A stretch of 8,684 bases of DNA from Acidobacteriota bacterium. GTDB lineage: Bacteria > Acidobacteriota > Terriglobia > Versatilivoradales > Versatilivoraceae. The notes under the pieces are model-generated. The model searched no databases. It was not told where the DNA came from and was given only the letters and a program-made list of their open reading frames with translations. The stretch is from positions 6,433 through 15,116 of the forward strand of contig JAPPFQ010000247.1 in assembly GCA_028875135.1 (NCBI GenBank). The letters run 5' to 3'. A program made the translations under genes and the position numbers. Of the stretch, positions 1 through 5,293 are shown in pieces. Position 1 is the first letter of the stretch. Every line of letters begins with the position of its first letter.

Positions 1-1299
1 CCACTGGGGTCCCCAATTGACATGCAGATTGCCGGAGTCCACCTCGCGGGCAAATTTCATGGCCCAATCCAGGTTTTCGGTGAAGATCCCTGCGGAGAGC
101 CCATAGTGGGTATCGTTGGCGAGCCTGACAGCATCATCCACCGACCCGCAGGAACTGAGCGCCACCGCCGGACCGAACACTTCCTCGCAGGAGATCCGCA
201 TGGCGGGGTCCACGTCCCCGACCAGTGTCGGTGAGTGCAGGGTTCCCTGGCGGTCTCCACCGGCCAGGAGCCGGGCTCCACCCGAAACGGCCTCCTGCAC
301 CCAGGACTCCACGCGTTCGGCATCGGACTCCCGGATCATCGGCCCCATGCTGACGGCCTCGCTCAGCGGGTCGCCGAAACTCATGGACTTCACCTTGGGA
401 CTCAAGACCTCGCCGAGCTCTCCATAGACGTCGGACAGCGCCAGGACCCGCTGGGCGCTGATGCAGACCTGACCGGCGTTGCTGTAGCCGGTAGCCAGGA
501 TGGCCTGGCACACCTTTTCCAGGTCGGCGTCGGGCATGACGATCAGCGGGGCGTTGCTGCCCAGTTCCATGGTGACCTTTTTCAGCCCGGCCGTCTTGCA
601 GATGTCCTCCCCCACATCCCGGCTGCCGGTGAAGGTGATTTTCCGGACCCGGCGATCGGCGCACAAGGCCCGGCCGATCTGCCCTCCGCCTCCGGTGATG
701 CATTGAACGGCCGGCGGCGGGAACCCGGCTTCGAGCATGATCTCGGTGAGCTTCAAGGCCGACAGCGGAGTGTCGCTGGCAGGCTTGATGATCACGCTGT
801 TTCCGGCGGCCAGGGCCGGCCCAACCTTGTGGGCCACCAGGTTCAGCGGAAAATTGAATGGCGTCACCGCCGCGACCACGCCGCAGGGGACCCGCAGGGT
901 GAACCCCAGGCGGTTGCCCGAACCGGGCGCGCCGCCCAGCGGAATCATCTCACCCGTCACCCGTTTCGCTTCTTCGGCCGAGACCTCCAGCGTCTGGGCG
1001 GCCCTCGAAGCCTCCACCCGGGCCTCCCCGATGATCTTGCCTTCCTCCAGCGTGATGGTCCTGGCCAGGTCCTCGCTCCGTTCTTCAACCAGACGCGTAG
1101 CCTTGGCCAGCAATTCATACCTCTCGTAGGCGTCCATGCGCCTCATGAGGTCCGCCCCCTGCCGGGCGGTCTCCAGCGCGCTGTCCACGTCGGCCAGACT
1201 GGCCCGAGGCACAGTATCGACCACGCTGTCGTCGTACGGATTTCTCACTTCGATCTTTTCCGATCTTTCGACCCATTGGTCCGCCAAAAACATTTTCAT
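1..1299 (-). CDS. Aldehyde dehydrogenase family protein (C-terminus beyond window)
   Basis: NAD(P)-dependent aldehyde dehydrogenase, oxidising an aldehyde to the carboxylic acid through a cysteine thioester. The minus strand is open without a stop from the ATG at 1299 to base 1, giving 433 residues; the family is usually about 470-490, so only some 40-60 C-terminal residues are missing. Hallmarks in order: TPFNFPL (146-152, catalytic Asn149), the cofactor-loop motif FTGS (223-226), MELG (244-247, general base Glu245), GQVCIS (276-281, nucleophile Cys279) and EEVFGP (372-377, Glu373). The partial end HVNWGPQW resembles the lactaldehyde/non-phosphorylating GAPDH-like branch, but the substrate cannot be read from sequence. 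The start is supported by GAGGGGG (1314-1308) 8 nt upstream; a second in-frame ATG lies at 1293. A TAGAAT -10-like box is at 1338-1333. No frame disruption is seen. Confidence 0.93.
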   Translation of the reverse strand, partial: MKMFLADQWVERSEKIEVRNPYDDSVVDTVPRASLADVDSALETARQGADLMRRMDAYERYELLAKATRLVEERSEDLARTITLEEGKIIGEARVEASRAAQTLEVSAEEAKRVTGEMIPLGGAPGSGNRLGFTLRVPCGVVAAVTPFNFPLNLVAHKVGPALAAGNSVIIKPASDTPLSALKLTEIMLEAGFPPPAVQCITGGGGQIGRALCADRRVRKITFTGSRDVGEDICKTAGLKKVTMELGSNAPLIVMPDADLEKVCQAILATGYSNAGQVCISAQRVLALSDVYGELGEVLSPKVKSMSFGDPLSEAVSMGPMIRESDAERVESWVQEAVSGGARLLAGGDRQGTLHSPTLVGDVDPAMRISCEEVFGPAVALSSCGSVDDAVRLANDTHYGLSAGIFTENLDWAMKFAREVDSGNLHVNWGPQW

Positions 1300-1332
1300 C
1301 TCGAACACCCCCTCATGTCACTGGTGGGGGCC

Positions 1333-1338
1333 ATTCTA
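1333..1338 (-). promoter_or_regulatory. Candidate -10 box for the aldehyde dehydrogenase gene
   Basis: TAGAAT on the minus strand matches the sigma-70 -10 consensus at 5 of 6 positions and lies about 34 nt upstream of the aldehyde dehydrogenase ATG. The best -35-like hexamer is CTGACC (1363-1358) at a long 19-nt spacing; it falls inside the heptad repeat array, so the original -35 region may have been replaced. This is pattern matching only. Confidence 0.35.
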
Positions 1339-1344
1339 ACTGAA

Positions 1345-1379
1345 GACAGTGATTAGTGGTCAGTTGTCAGTGGTTAGTT
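1345..1379 (-). repeat. Left heptad-repeat array (five units)
   Basis: On the minus strand the stretch reads as five consecutive 7-mers of the form YACTRRY with small deviations: AACTAAC, CACTGAC, AACTGAC, CACTAAT, CACTGTC. It is the inverted, degenerate counterpart of the right array. A further single echo, AGTGGTCACT, lies at 1425-1434 just before the enclosed gene. Confidence 0.8.
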
Positions 1380-1486
1380 ATTCAATCGATACGTTATTTT
1401 TCTGAAGCATCCCTGGTTCAGGCAAGTGGTCACTGCTTGCTCAATGGTTGTTGTTGGTGGACACTTGTGAAAGCGAGTTATGCATC

Positions 1487-1867
1487 ATGACATCCGTACA
1501 CTCTTATCGGGAATTGATCGTTTGGCAGAAATCAATGGACTTGACCGTGAGGATCTACGCGCTTACGCGGTACTTTCCCGCCGCAGAAAGATTTGGCATT
1601 ACGTCACAGATGCGACGGTCGGCTGCCTCCATTCCGGCGAACATCGCGGCGAACATCGCGGAGGGGCAGGCACGCCGCTCGAGAGGGGAGTTTATTCAGT
1701 CGCTTGGAGTTGCGAGGGGGTCTTTAGCGGAGCTTGAAACGTTTCTGACGCTGTCGACAAAGCTGGAGATGACAACGCCAGAGAAAGGCAGGTGCCTGTT
1801 GAACGATTGCGCCGAGATCGGCAAAATGCTCAACGCATTAATCAAGTCACTGACCACTAACCACTAG
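1487..1867 (+). CDS. Four-helix-bundle protein, 23S rRNA-IVP / S23 family
   Basis: A 126-residue protein of the family named for ORFs in 23S rRNA intervening sequences, related to the Avd accessory protein of diversity-generating retroelements. Family hallmarks: SYRELIVWQKSMDL (6-19), TSQMRRSAASIPANIA (39-54), AEG (58-60), EFIQSLGVARGSLAELET (68-85). The family folds as a short all-helical bundle; its molecular role is unknown, with nucleic-acid or protein binding suspected. I chose ATG 1487, where similarity begins; an in-frame TTG at 1448 would add 13 unsupported residues. The ribosome site is weak (AAGCGAG, 1471-1477). Two oddities: ANIA is duplicated in tandem at 51-58, inside the most conserved motif, and the last six residues (SLTTNH) plus the TAG stop are encoded by the flanking heptad repeats. 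Other than the in-frame duplication the gene looks intact. Confidence 0.9.
   Translation: MTSVHSYRELIVWQKSMDLTVRIYALTRYFPAAERFGITSQMRRSAASIPANIAANIAEGQARRSRGEFIQSLGVARGSLAELETFLTLSTKLEMTTPEKGRCLLNDCAEIGKMLNALIKSLTTNH
1637..1660 (+). repeat. Perfect 12-bp tandem duplication inside the IVP gene
   Basis: GCGAACATCGCG occurs twice back to back (1637-1648 and 1649-1660) in frame, encoding Ala-Asn-Ile-Ala twice. Most family members have a single copy in the SIPxNIAEG motif. The two copies are identical at every base, which suggests a recent slippage event. Confidence 0.85.
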
Positions 1868-1887
1868 CCACTGACCACTAGCCACTG
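1848..1887 (+). repeat. Right heptad-repeat array (5.7 units)
   Basis: Forty bases made of CACTGAC, CACTAAC, CACTAGC, CACTGAC, CACTAGC and a partial CACTG, a regular CACTRRC heptad. It overlaps the 3' end of the four-helix-bundle gene, supplying its last codons and stop (TAG 1865-1867), and is the inverted partner of the array at 1345-1379. Confidence 0.85.
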
Positions 1888-1924
1888 CTTCCGGCGTCTC
1901 TCCCCAAACGGTCTCCAATTCGTT

Positions 1925-1930
1925 TATACT
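1925..1930 (+). promoter_or_regulatory. Candidate -10 box for the XdhC-family gene
   Basis: TATACT matches the -10 consensus at 5 of 6 positions, 68 bp upstream of the ATG at 1999 and 38 bp past the right heptad array. No good -35 hexamer is seen at 16-18 nt. A GC-rich hairpin with one bulge (1943-1963) would lie in the resulting 5' leader; it has no following T run, so it is not called a terminator. Confidence 0.35.
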
Positions 1931-1998
1931 GGCATTTTAGTCGGCCCGCGAGGACTCGGGGCCGCACAGCAGTCGTCCCCATCGAAGAGGAACCCGGC

Positions 1999-2844
1999 AT
2001 GACCACCTCCAGGAACGTCGATATCTACGAAGAAATCACTCGCCTGCGCAATCAGGGCCAACGGGCGGCCCTGGCCACCATCATTCAGATCCGGGGGTCG
2101 GTGCCGAGCTTTGAGACCGCCAAGATCCTGGTGCGCGAGGACGGTTCCACCCTGGGCACGGTCGGCGGCGGCTGCGTGGAGAACGATGTCTGGAAGGCGG
2201 CCCGCCAGGTGATGCTGGCGGAAAAACCCAAGCGGCTGCTCTTCGACCTGACCGACACGTCCAACCTGGAGGCCGGACTGATCTGCGGCGGCAAGGTCGA
2301 GGTCTTCGTGGAACCCATCCTGGCCACCCCCACGGTCTACGTCTTCGGGGCCGGCCACGTGTCCAAGTTCATTTCCAAGGTGGCGGTGCTGGCCGGCTTC
2401 AACTCGGTCATCATCGACAATCGTCCCCAGTACGCCAACGCCGAGCGCTTCCCCGAAGCCACTCAGATCTTCTCGGAGAGCTTCGAGGCGGCCTTTGAAG
2501 CCATCCATCCCAACGAGTTCTCCTACATCGTGATCGTCACCCGCGGCCATCAGGAAGACCAGACCGTCCTCGGCTGGGCGGCCGGCACCCGTGCGCGCTA
2601 CATCGGCATGATCGGAAGCAAGGTCAAGAAGAGGACGCTGTTTCAGAATCTGCGGGAGGAGGGCATTTCCCAGGAAGCGCTGGATCGGGTCCAATCCCCC
2701 ATGGGGGTTGAAATCAACGCCATTCTGCCCGAGGAGATCGCCGTGAGCGTGGTGGCTCAGATGATCGAGTACCGGCGCTCCAAGCCGGGCAGCCGGTCGT
2801 CTCGCGCCCCGGCGCGGGCTGTGGTAGCCGCCACTGCCGGCTGA
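1999..2844 (+). CDS. XdhC/CoxI family molybdoenzyme accessory protein
   Basis: A 281-residue protein of the XdhC/CoxI family, whose members help insert or sulfurate the molybdenum cofactor of xanthine dehydrogenase-type enzymes; it should be cytoplasmic. The N-terminal XdhC/CoxI domain shows GSVPSFETAKILV (33-45), GTVGGGCVE (53-61) and LICGGKVEVFVEP (94-106). The C-terminal Rossmann-like domain shows VYVFGAGHVSKF (113-124), Asp140 at the end of the second strand, TRGHQED (181-187) and YIGMIGSKVKKR (201-212), then a PEEIAVSVVAQMI helix (244-256). The start is set by GAGGAA (1987-1992) 6 nt before the ATG. The usual PRxxGAKM segment of the N-domain is altered here to PSFETAKI. The last 20 residues are low-complexity. 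No molybdoenzyme subunit is in the window, so the client is unknown. It ends 30 bp from the convergent aroF. Confidence 0.88.
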   Translation: MTTSRNVDIYEEITRLRNQGQRAALATIIQIRGSVPSFETAKILVREDGSTLGTVGGGCVENDVWKAARQVMLAEKPKRLLFDLTDTSNLEAGLICGGKVEVFVEPILATPTVYVFGAGHVSKFISKVAVLAGFNSVIIDNRPQYANAERFPEATQIFSESFEAAFEAIHPNEFSYIVIVTRGHQEDQTVLGWAAGTRARYIGMIGSKVKKRTLFQNLREEGISQEALDRVQSPMGVEINAILPEEIAVSVVAQMIEYRRSKPGSRSSRAPARAVVAATAG

Positions 2845-2852
2845 GCTTGTTC

Positions 2853-2868
2853 CCGGGCCAACGCCCGG
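2853..2868. terminator. Possible bidirectional hairpin between xdhC-like gene and aroF
   Basis: CCGGGC-CAAC-GCCCGG is a perfect 6-bp stem with a 4-nt loop in the 30-bp gap between two convergent genes, where a shared terminator is expected. Neither strand has a real U run after the stem (only GTTT further right on the plus strand), so termination activity is uncertain. Confidence 0.4.
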
Positions 2869-2874
2869 TCCCGT

Positions 2875-3894
2875 TTACAGGCTGCGCCCATCCACGGTCA
2901 CATACTTCCTGACTCCCTCCATCAGCGCCTCGAATTCATCCGGCAGCAGTGACTGAGGTCCGTCGGAGAAGGCCTCCTCCGGCTTGGGGTGGACCTCCAC
3001 CAGCAGACCGTGGGCGCCCACGGCCACTGCCGCGTTGGAAACGGGAGCAATGAGGTTGCGCTTGCCGGTGCCGTGGCTGGGGTCCACCACCACCGGCAGG
3101 TGGGAGAGCTGCTGGAGGGCCGGTACGGCGGAGATGTCGAGCGTATTGCGGGTGTAGGTCTCAAAGGTGCGGATGCCGCGCTCGCAGAGAATGACGTCGG
3201 TATTGCCCTGAGAGACGATATATTCCGCCGACATCAGGAATTCCTTGAGCGTCGACATCATGCCCCGCTTGAGCAGGACGGGCTTCCGGGTCCTGCCCAG
3301 CCGCTTCAGCAGGGCGAAATTCTGCATGTTCCTGGCTCCGACCTGGAAGATATCGGTGTATTCGTTCACCAGGTCGACGTTCTCCGTATTGACCACCTCG
3401 GTGATGATCTTCAGTCCGGTTCGCTCCCGGGCCTCCGCCAACAGCTTGAGTCCTTCCTCTTCCAGGCCCTGGAAATCGTAGGGAGAGGTCCGCGGCTTGT
3501 AGGCCCCGCCTCGAAGAATCTTGGCGCCGGCGGCCTTGACGCTGTCAGCCGTCTGCATGAGCTGTTCCCGGTACTCGACCGAACAGGGGCCGGCCATGAC
3601 CACGAACTGGTCCCCTCCGATGGTGAATCCGTCCATCCGGATCACGGTCCGCTCCTGCTTCAACTCGCTGCCCACCAGCTTGAAGGGCTGCATGATTGGA
3701 ATGACCGACTCCACCCCGGGAACCGATTCCATGACCGAGATGATCCGGTCCTTGTCTTTTCCGTCGCCGACGGCTCCGATGACCACCCGTTCCTTGCCTC
3801 GAATGGGATGGGCGGCATAGCCGAAACTCTTGATCTTGTCGCACACGTAATCCACCTGTTCGCTGGTAGCCCTAGGGATCATGGAAATGATCAT
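2875..3894 (-). CDS. aroF: 3-deoxy-7-phosphoheptulonate synthase (DAHP synthase, type I-beta)
   Basis: Condenses phosphoenolpyruvate with erythrose 4-phosphate to DAHP, the first committed step of the shikimate pathway, in the cytoplasm. The 339 residues match the Thermotoga-type enzyme with an N-terminal ferredoxin-like regulatory domain (1-70), then the TIM barrel: AGPCSVE (101-107), RGGAYKPRTSPYDFQG (128-143), GARNMQNF (186-193), LLKRG (207-211), DPSHGTG (271-277), LLVEVHP (297-303), DGPQSL (311-316). The expected metal ligands Cys104, His274, Glu300 and Asp311 are all present. The ATG has a strong AAGGAG site (3906-3901) at 6 nt. The N-domain is the feedback-inhibition module in this family (Tyr/Phe in studied cases). 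Upstream lies a leader with a leader peptide and attenuator, so expression is probably also controlled by aromatic aminoacyl-tRNA supply. The gene appears monocistronic here. Confidence 0.96.
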   Translation of the reverse strand: MIISMIPRATSEQVDYVCDKIKSFGYAAHPIRGKERVVIGAVGDGKDKDRIISVMESVPGVESVIPIMQPFKLVGSELKQERTVIRMDGFTIGGDQFVVMAGPCSVEYREQLMQTADSVKAAGAKILRGGAYKPRTSPYDFQGLEEEGLKLLAEARERTGLKIITEVVNTENVDLVNEYTDIFQVGARNMQNFALLKRLGRTRKPVLLKRGMMSTLKEFLMSAEYIVSQGNTDVILCERGIRTFETYTRNTLDISAVPALQQLSHLPVVVDPSHGTGKRNLIAPVSNAAVAVGAHGLLVEVHPKPEEAFSDGPQSLLPDEFEALMEGVRKYVTVDGRSL

Positions 3895-3912
3895 GAGACA
3901 CTCCTTAACCGC

Positions 3913-3939
3913 AAAAAAGCCCGCCGGGGAGGCGGGCTT
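3913..3939 (-). terminator. Intrinsic terminator in the aroF leader (attenuator 3:4 hairpin)
   Basis: Read on the minus strand: AAGCCCGCC, loop TCCCC, GGCGGGCTT, followed directly by T residues. The 9-bp stem (3939-3931 with 3925-3917) is perfect, and the uninterrupted T run is 3918-3913. It lies inside the aroF transcript, between the leader peptide stop (3972) and the aroF ribosome site (3906-3901), so read-through is required to express aroF. There is no T run on the plus-strand side, so it acts in the aroF direction only. Confidence 0.9.
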
Positions 3940-4009
3940 GAATTCATTCTAAGGATCATCCTCAGCTCGATTCAATCCGCCCGCCTGCCCCGATAATACC
4001 AGGACAGGC
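3913..4009 (-). promoter_or_regulatory. Ribosome-mediated transcription attenuator of aroF
   Basis: Three mutually exclusive pairings can be drawn by hand. Segment 1 (GCCUGUCC, 4009-4002) pairs with segment 2 (GGGCAGGC, 3990-3983), 8 bp with one G-U, and the Trp-Tyr-Tyr codons (4001-3993) sit in its 11-nt loop. Segment 2 extended (GGGGCAGGCGGGC, 3991-3979) pairs with segment 3 (GCCCGCCUCCCC, 3937-3926), 12 bp with one bulged C, forming the antiterminator. Segment 3 instead pairs with segment 4 to form the terminator. Expected logic by analogy with trp and phe leaders: a ribosome stalled at Trp-Tyr-Tyr covers segment 1, frees 2 for 3, and aroF is read. A ribosome reaching the leader stop covers segment 2, the terminator forms, and aroF is off. 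Confidence 0.85.
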
Positions 4010-4118
4010 TGCTAAAGGAACCGAAGCTGGAATAAGGCCGATTCCGGCGAGGCGCCGGGCGCTGGACGTCGCAACCCAGCCGCTTCGTCAGACTCGATAT
4101 GAAGGACCGCAGAAACAC
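3972..4118 (-). CDS. aroF leader peptide (48 aa, Trp-Tyr-Tyr control codons)
   Basis: A short reading frame from GTG (4118-4116) to TGA (3974-3972), preceded by GAGAGG (4131-4126) at 7-nt spacing. The frame is closed upstream by TAG (4133-4131), so GTG is the natural start; an in-frame TTG at 4124 lies too close to the ribosome site. The product is basic and rich in serine and aromatics: Phe2, Phe6, Tyr29, Phe32, Phe35, then Trp40-Tyr41-Tyr42, and it ends RGRRAD. The three consecutive aromatic codons lie in the loop of the attenuator 1:2 hairpin, and the stop lies just past the antiterminator segment, as in a regulatory leader. Its function is probably translation itself rather than the peptide. 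Unusual features are its length (most such leaders are shorter) and the mix of all three aromatics. I do not recognise it as a named leader family. Confidence 0.82.
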   Translation of the reverse strand: MFLRSFISSLTKRLGCDVQRPAPRRNRPYSSFGSFSSLSWYYRGRRAD

Positions 4119-4143
4119 GGACAAACCTCTCTACTACTTCATC

Positions 4144-4188
4144 GACAATGGCCTACGGAGTTATCTTAGTCGATCCGCGGGCATTGTC
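4144..4188. repeat. Imperfect inverted repeat enclosing the aroF promoter (candidate operator)
   Basis: On the plus strand GACAATGGCC (4144-4153) faces GGGCATTGTC (4179-4188), 9 of 10 complementary. The symmetry continues inwards with CGGA (4156-4159) and TCCG (4174-4177), leaving a 14-nt centre that carries the -10 box. One arm overlaps the -35 hexamer and the other lies just after the predicted start site. This suits a repressor operator, but no regulator is encoded nearby and chance symmetry is not excluded. Confidence 0.45.
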
Positions 4189-4190
4189 AA
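4163..4190 (-). promoter_or_regulatory. Sigma-70-type promoter of the aroF leader
   Basis: On the minus strand a perfect -35 TTGACA (4190-4185), a 16-nt spacer and -10 TAAGAT (4168-4163). Predicted transcription start is about 4156, giving a leader of roughly 260 nt before the aroF ATG and about 38 nt before the leader peptide GTG. Confidence 0.75.
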
Positions 4191-4339
4191 TATCAAATGG
4201 GATTCCCTCCTGTCCCTGGAATCCGTGCTACCATTTTTCCCGGCGGCCAGGTCCGCTGCCGGCGGAGTGACACGACGGCGCCGGCCGCCGATTCTTCTCT
4301 TCATATCCCTTCGATCCCGAGGTTCGCCCAGCACCCGCC
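4191..4339 (+). promoter_or_regulatory. folD upstream region
   Basis: This 149-bp stretch separates the divergent aroF promoter from folD and must hold the folD promoter unless transcription starts further left. The only candidate is an extended -10, TGCTACCAT (4226-4234), without a recognisable -35. A GC hairpin (4240-4262; 8 bp with one G-U, 7-nt loop) follows it and would lie in the 5' leader. I see no small gene or known RNA element here. Confidence 0.25.
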
Positions 4340-5272
4340 ATGACAGCCAAGGTTATCGACGGCAAGAGGATTGGGCGGAAGATCAGGGAGGAGGTGCGCC
4401 TCGACGTGGCGCGCCTCAAAGACAAGGGGGTGGTTCCCGGCCTGGCGGCCGTGCTGGTGGGCAACCACCCGGCTTCCCGTGTTTACGTCAGGAACAAGAT
4501 CAAGGCCTGCCAATCGCTGGGCGTGTTCAGCGAACTGGTGGCGTTGCCGGAGGAAACCACCACGGCCCAGCTCCTTCAATGCGTCTCCGATCTGAACCGG
4601 AAAAGCTCGATCCACGGCATCCTGGTTCAGTTGCCGCTGCCGGGGCAGATAGACGAGCAAGCGGTGCTGCTGGCCATCGATCCCGCCAAGGACGTGGATG
4701 GCCTGCATCCCATGAATGCCGGAGCTCTGGCTCTGGGACGGGAGGGCTTGCGACCCTGCACCCCGAGCGGCGTCATGGAGATCCTGCGCCGGGAAGAAGT
4801 TCTCCTCCGAGGCGCTCGCGCCGTGGTGATCGGGCGCAGCAACCTGGTTGGCAAACCGTTGGGCCTGCTGTTGCTGCAACAGCACGCCACGGTAACCTTC
4901 TGTCACTCCAGAACCCGGGACCTGGCAGCCGTCGCCCGATCGGCGGACATCCTGGTGGCTGCCGTGGGAAGACCGGCCATGGTGACGGCGGATTTCGTCA
5001 AGCCCGGGGCGGTGGTCGTCGATGTCGGAATCAACCGCGTCGAGGGAGCCGCCCTGGATAGCCTGCTGGCTGAAGACCCATCGCTCAAGCCTCGATATGA
5101 ACGCAACCGCAGCAAGGGAATCCACTCGATCCTGGTGGGGGATGTCCAGTGGTCCGGCGTCTCCGCGGTGGCCTCCGCCGCCACCCCGGTTCCCGGAGGG
5201 GTCGGCCCACTGACCATCGCACTCCTGATGAAGAACACGGTTCAGGCCGCTGGTGTCCTGTCCGGGAAATAG
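4340..5272 (+). CDS. folD: Bifunctional methylenetetrahydrofolate dehydrogenase / methenyltetrahydrofolate cyclohydrolase
   Basis: Interconverts 5,10-methylene-, 5,10-methenyl- and 10-formyl-tetrahydrofolate with NADP, feeding purine and formyl-Met-tRNA synthesis; cytoplasmic. The 310 residues carry the catalytic set YVRNK (49-53; Tyr49, Lys53), VQLPLP (96-101; Gln97) and DVDG (118-121; Asp120), then the signature RPCTPSG (138-144), the NADP loop GRSNLVGKP (165-173), VVVDVGINR (225-233) and TPVPGGVGPLT (282-292). It is longer than the E. coli enzyme, partly because of a roughly 20-residue basic insertion (about 240-262) between the INR strand and GDV. The ATG at 4340 begins the conserved N-terminus but lacks a clear ribosome site; the nearest GAGG is about 17 nt away. 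coaE follows after 21 bp, indicating an operon. Confidence 0.97.
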   Translation: MTAKVIDGKRIGRKIREEVRLDVARLKDKGVVPGLAAVLVGNHPASRVYVRNKIKACQSLGVFSELVALPEETTTAQLLQCVSDLNRKSSIHGILVQLPLPGQIDEQAVLLAIDPAKDVDGLHPMNAGALALGREGLRPCTPSGVMEILRREEVLLRGARAVVIGRSNLVGKPLGLLLLQQHATVTFCHSRTRDLAAVARSADILVAAVGRPAMVTADFVKPGAVVVDVGINRVEGAALDSLLAEDPSLKPRYERNRSKGIHSILVGDVQWSGVSAVASAATPVPGGVGPLTIALLMKNTVQAAGVLSGK

Positions 5273-5293
5273 AATCTTCAACGGCCCTGAGCT

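Larger units (their letters stand above)
1345..1887. mobile_element. IVP-type cassette bounded by inverted heptad-repeat arrays
   Basis: A roughly 540 bp unit with one four-helix-bundle (23S rRNA intervening-sequence protein family) gene between two arrays of the same 7-bp unit in opposite orientation. The outer 31 bp of the two ends (1348-1378 and the reverse complement of 1856-1886) match at 26 of 31 positions, so they behave as imperfect terminal inverted repeats. The interior is visibly richer in A+T than its neighbours, suggesting acquisition. No transposase and no convincing target-site duplication are visible. In Leptospira and others, related genes sit in intervening sequences of 23S rRNA genes whose ends pair as a stem; here there is no rRNA and the unit is intergenic. 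That it is or was mobile is an inference. Confidence 0.55.

Noticed and set aside
235..1356. A 373-codon plus-strand frame opposite the aldehyde dehydrogenase
   Set aside because: The minus strand carries a continuous protein with every dehydrogenase hallmark; the plus frame is low-complexity and typical of GC-rich antisense frames.
1422..1440. Small palindrome GCAAG...CTTGC before the IVP gene as an operator
   Set aside because: The arms are only 5 bp and the centre is a stray copy of the heptad repeat; the element repeats explain it better.
1848..1887. CRISPR-like regular repeats
   Set aside because: The units are 7 bp and contiguous without spacers, and no cas gene is present.
1345..1887. 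A 23S rRNA intervening sequence or a diversity-generating retroelement
   Set aside because: No rRNA sequence, reverse transcriptase, or template/variable repeat is in the window; only the protein family is shared.
3895..4156. T-box or metabolite riboswitch upstream of aroF
   Set aside because: No T-box consensus or recognisable riboswitch core is seen, whereas a leader ORF with control codons explains the terminator fully.
4240..4262. GC hairpin upstream of folD as a terminator
   Set aside because: There is no T run after the stem on either strand; the Ts lie on the 5' side in the plus orientation and become As on the minus strand.
4099..5061. A 320-codon plus-strand frame across the aroF leader and folD
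   Set aside because: It has no recognisable domain, is Gly/Arg/Pro-rich, and overlaps folD, whose frame is conserved throughout.
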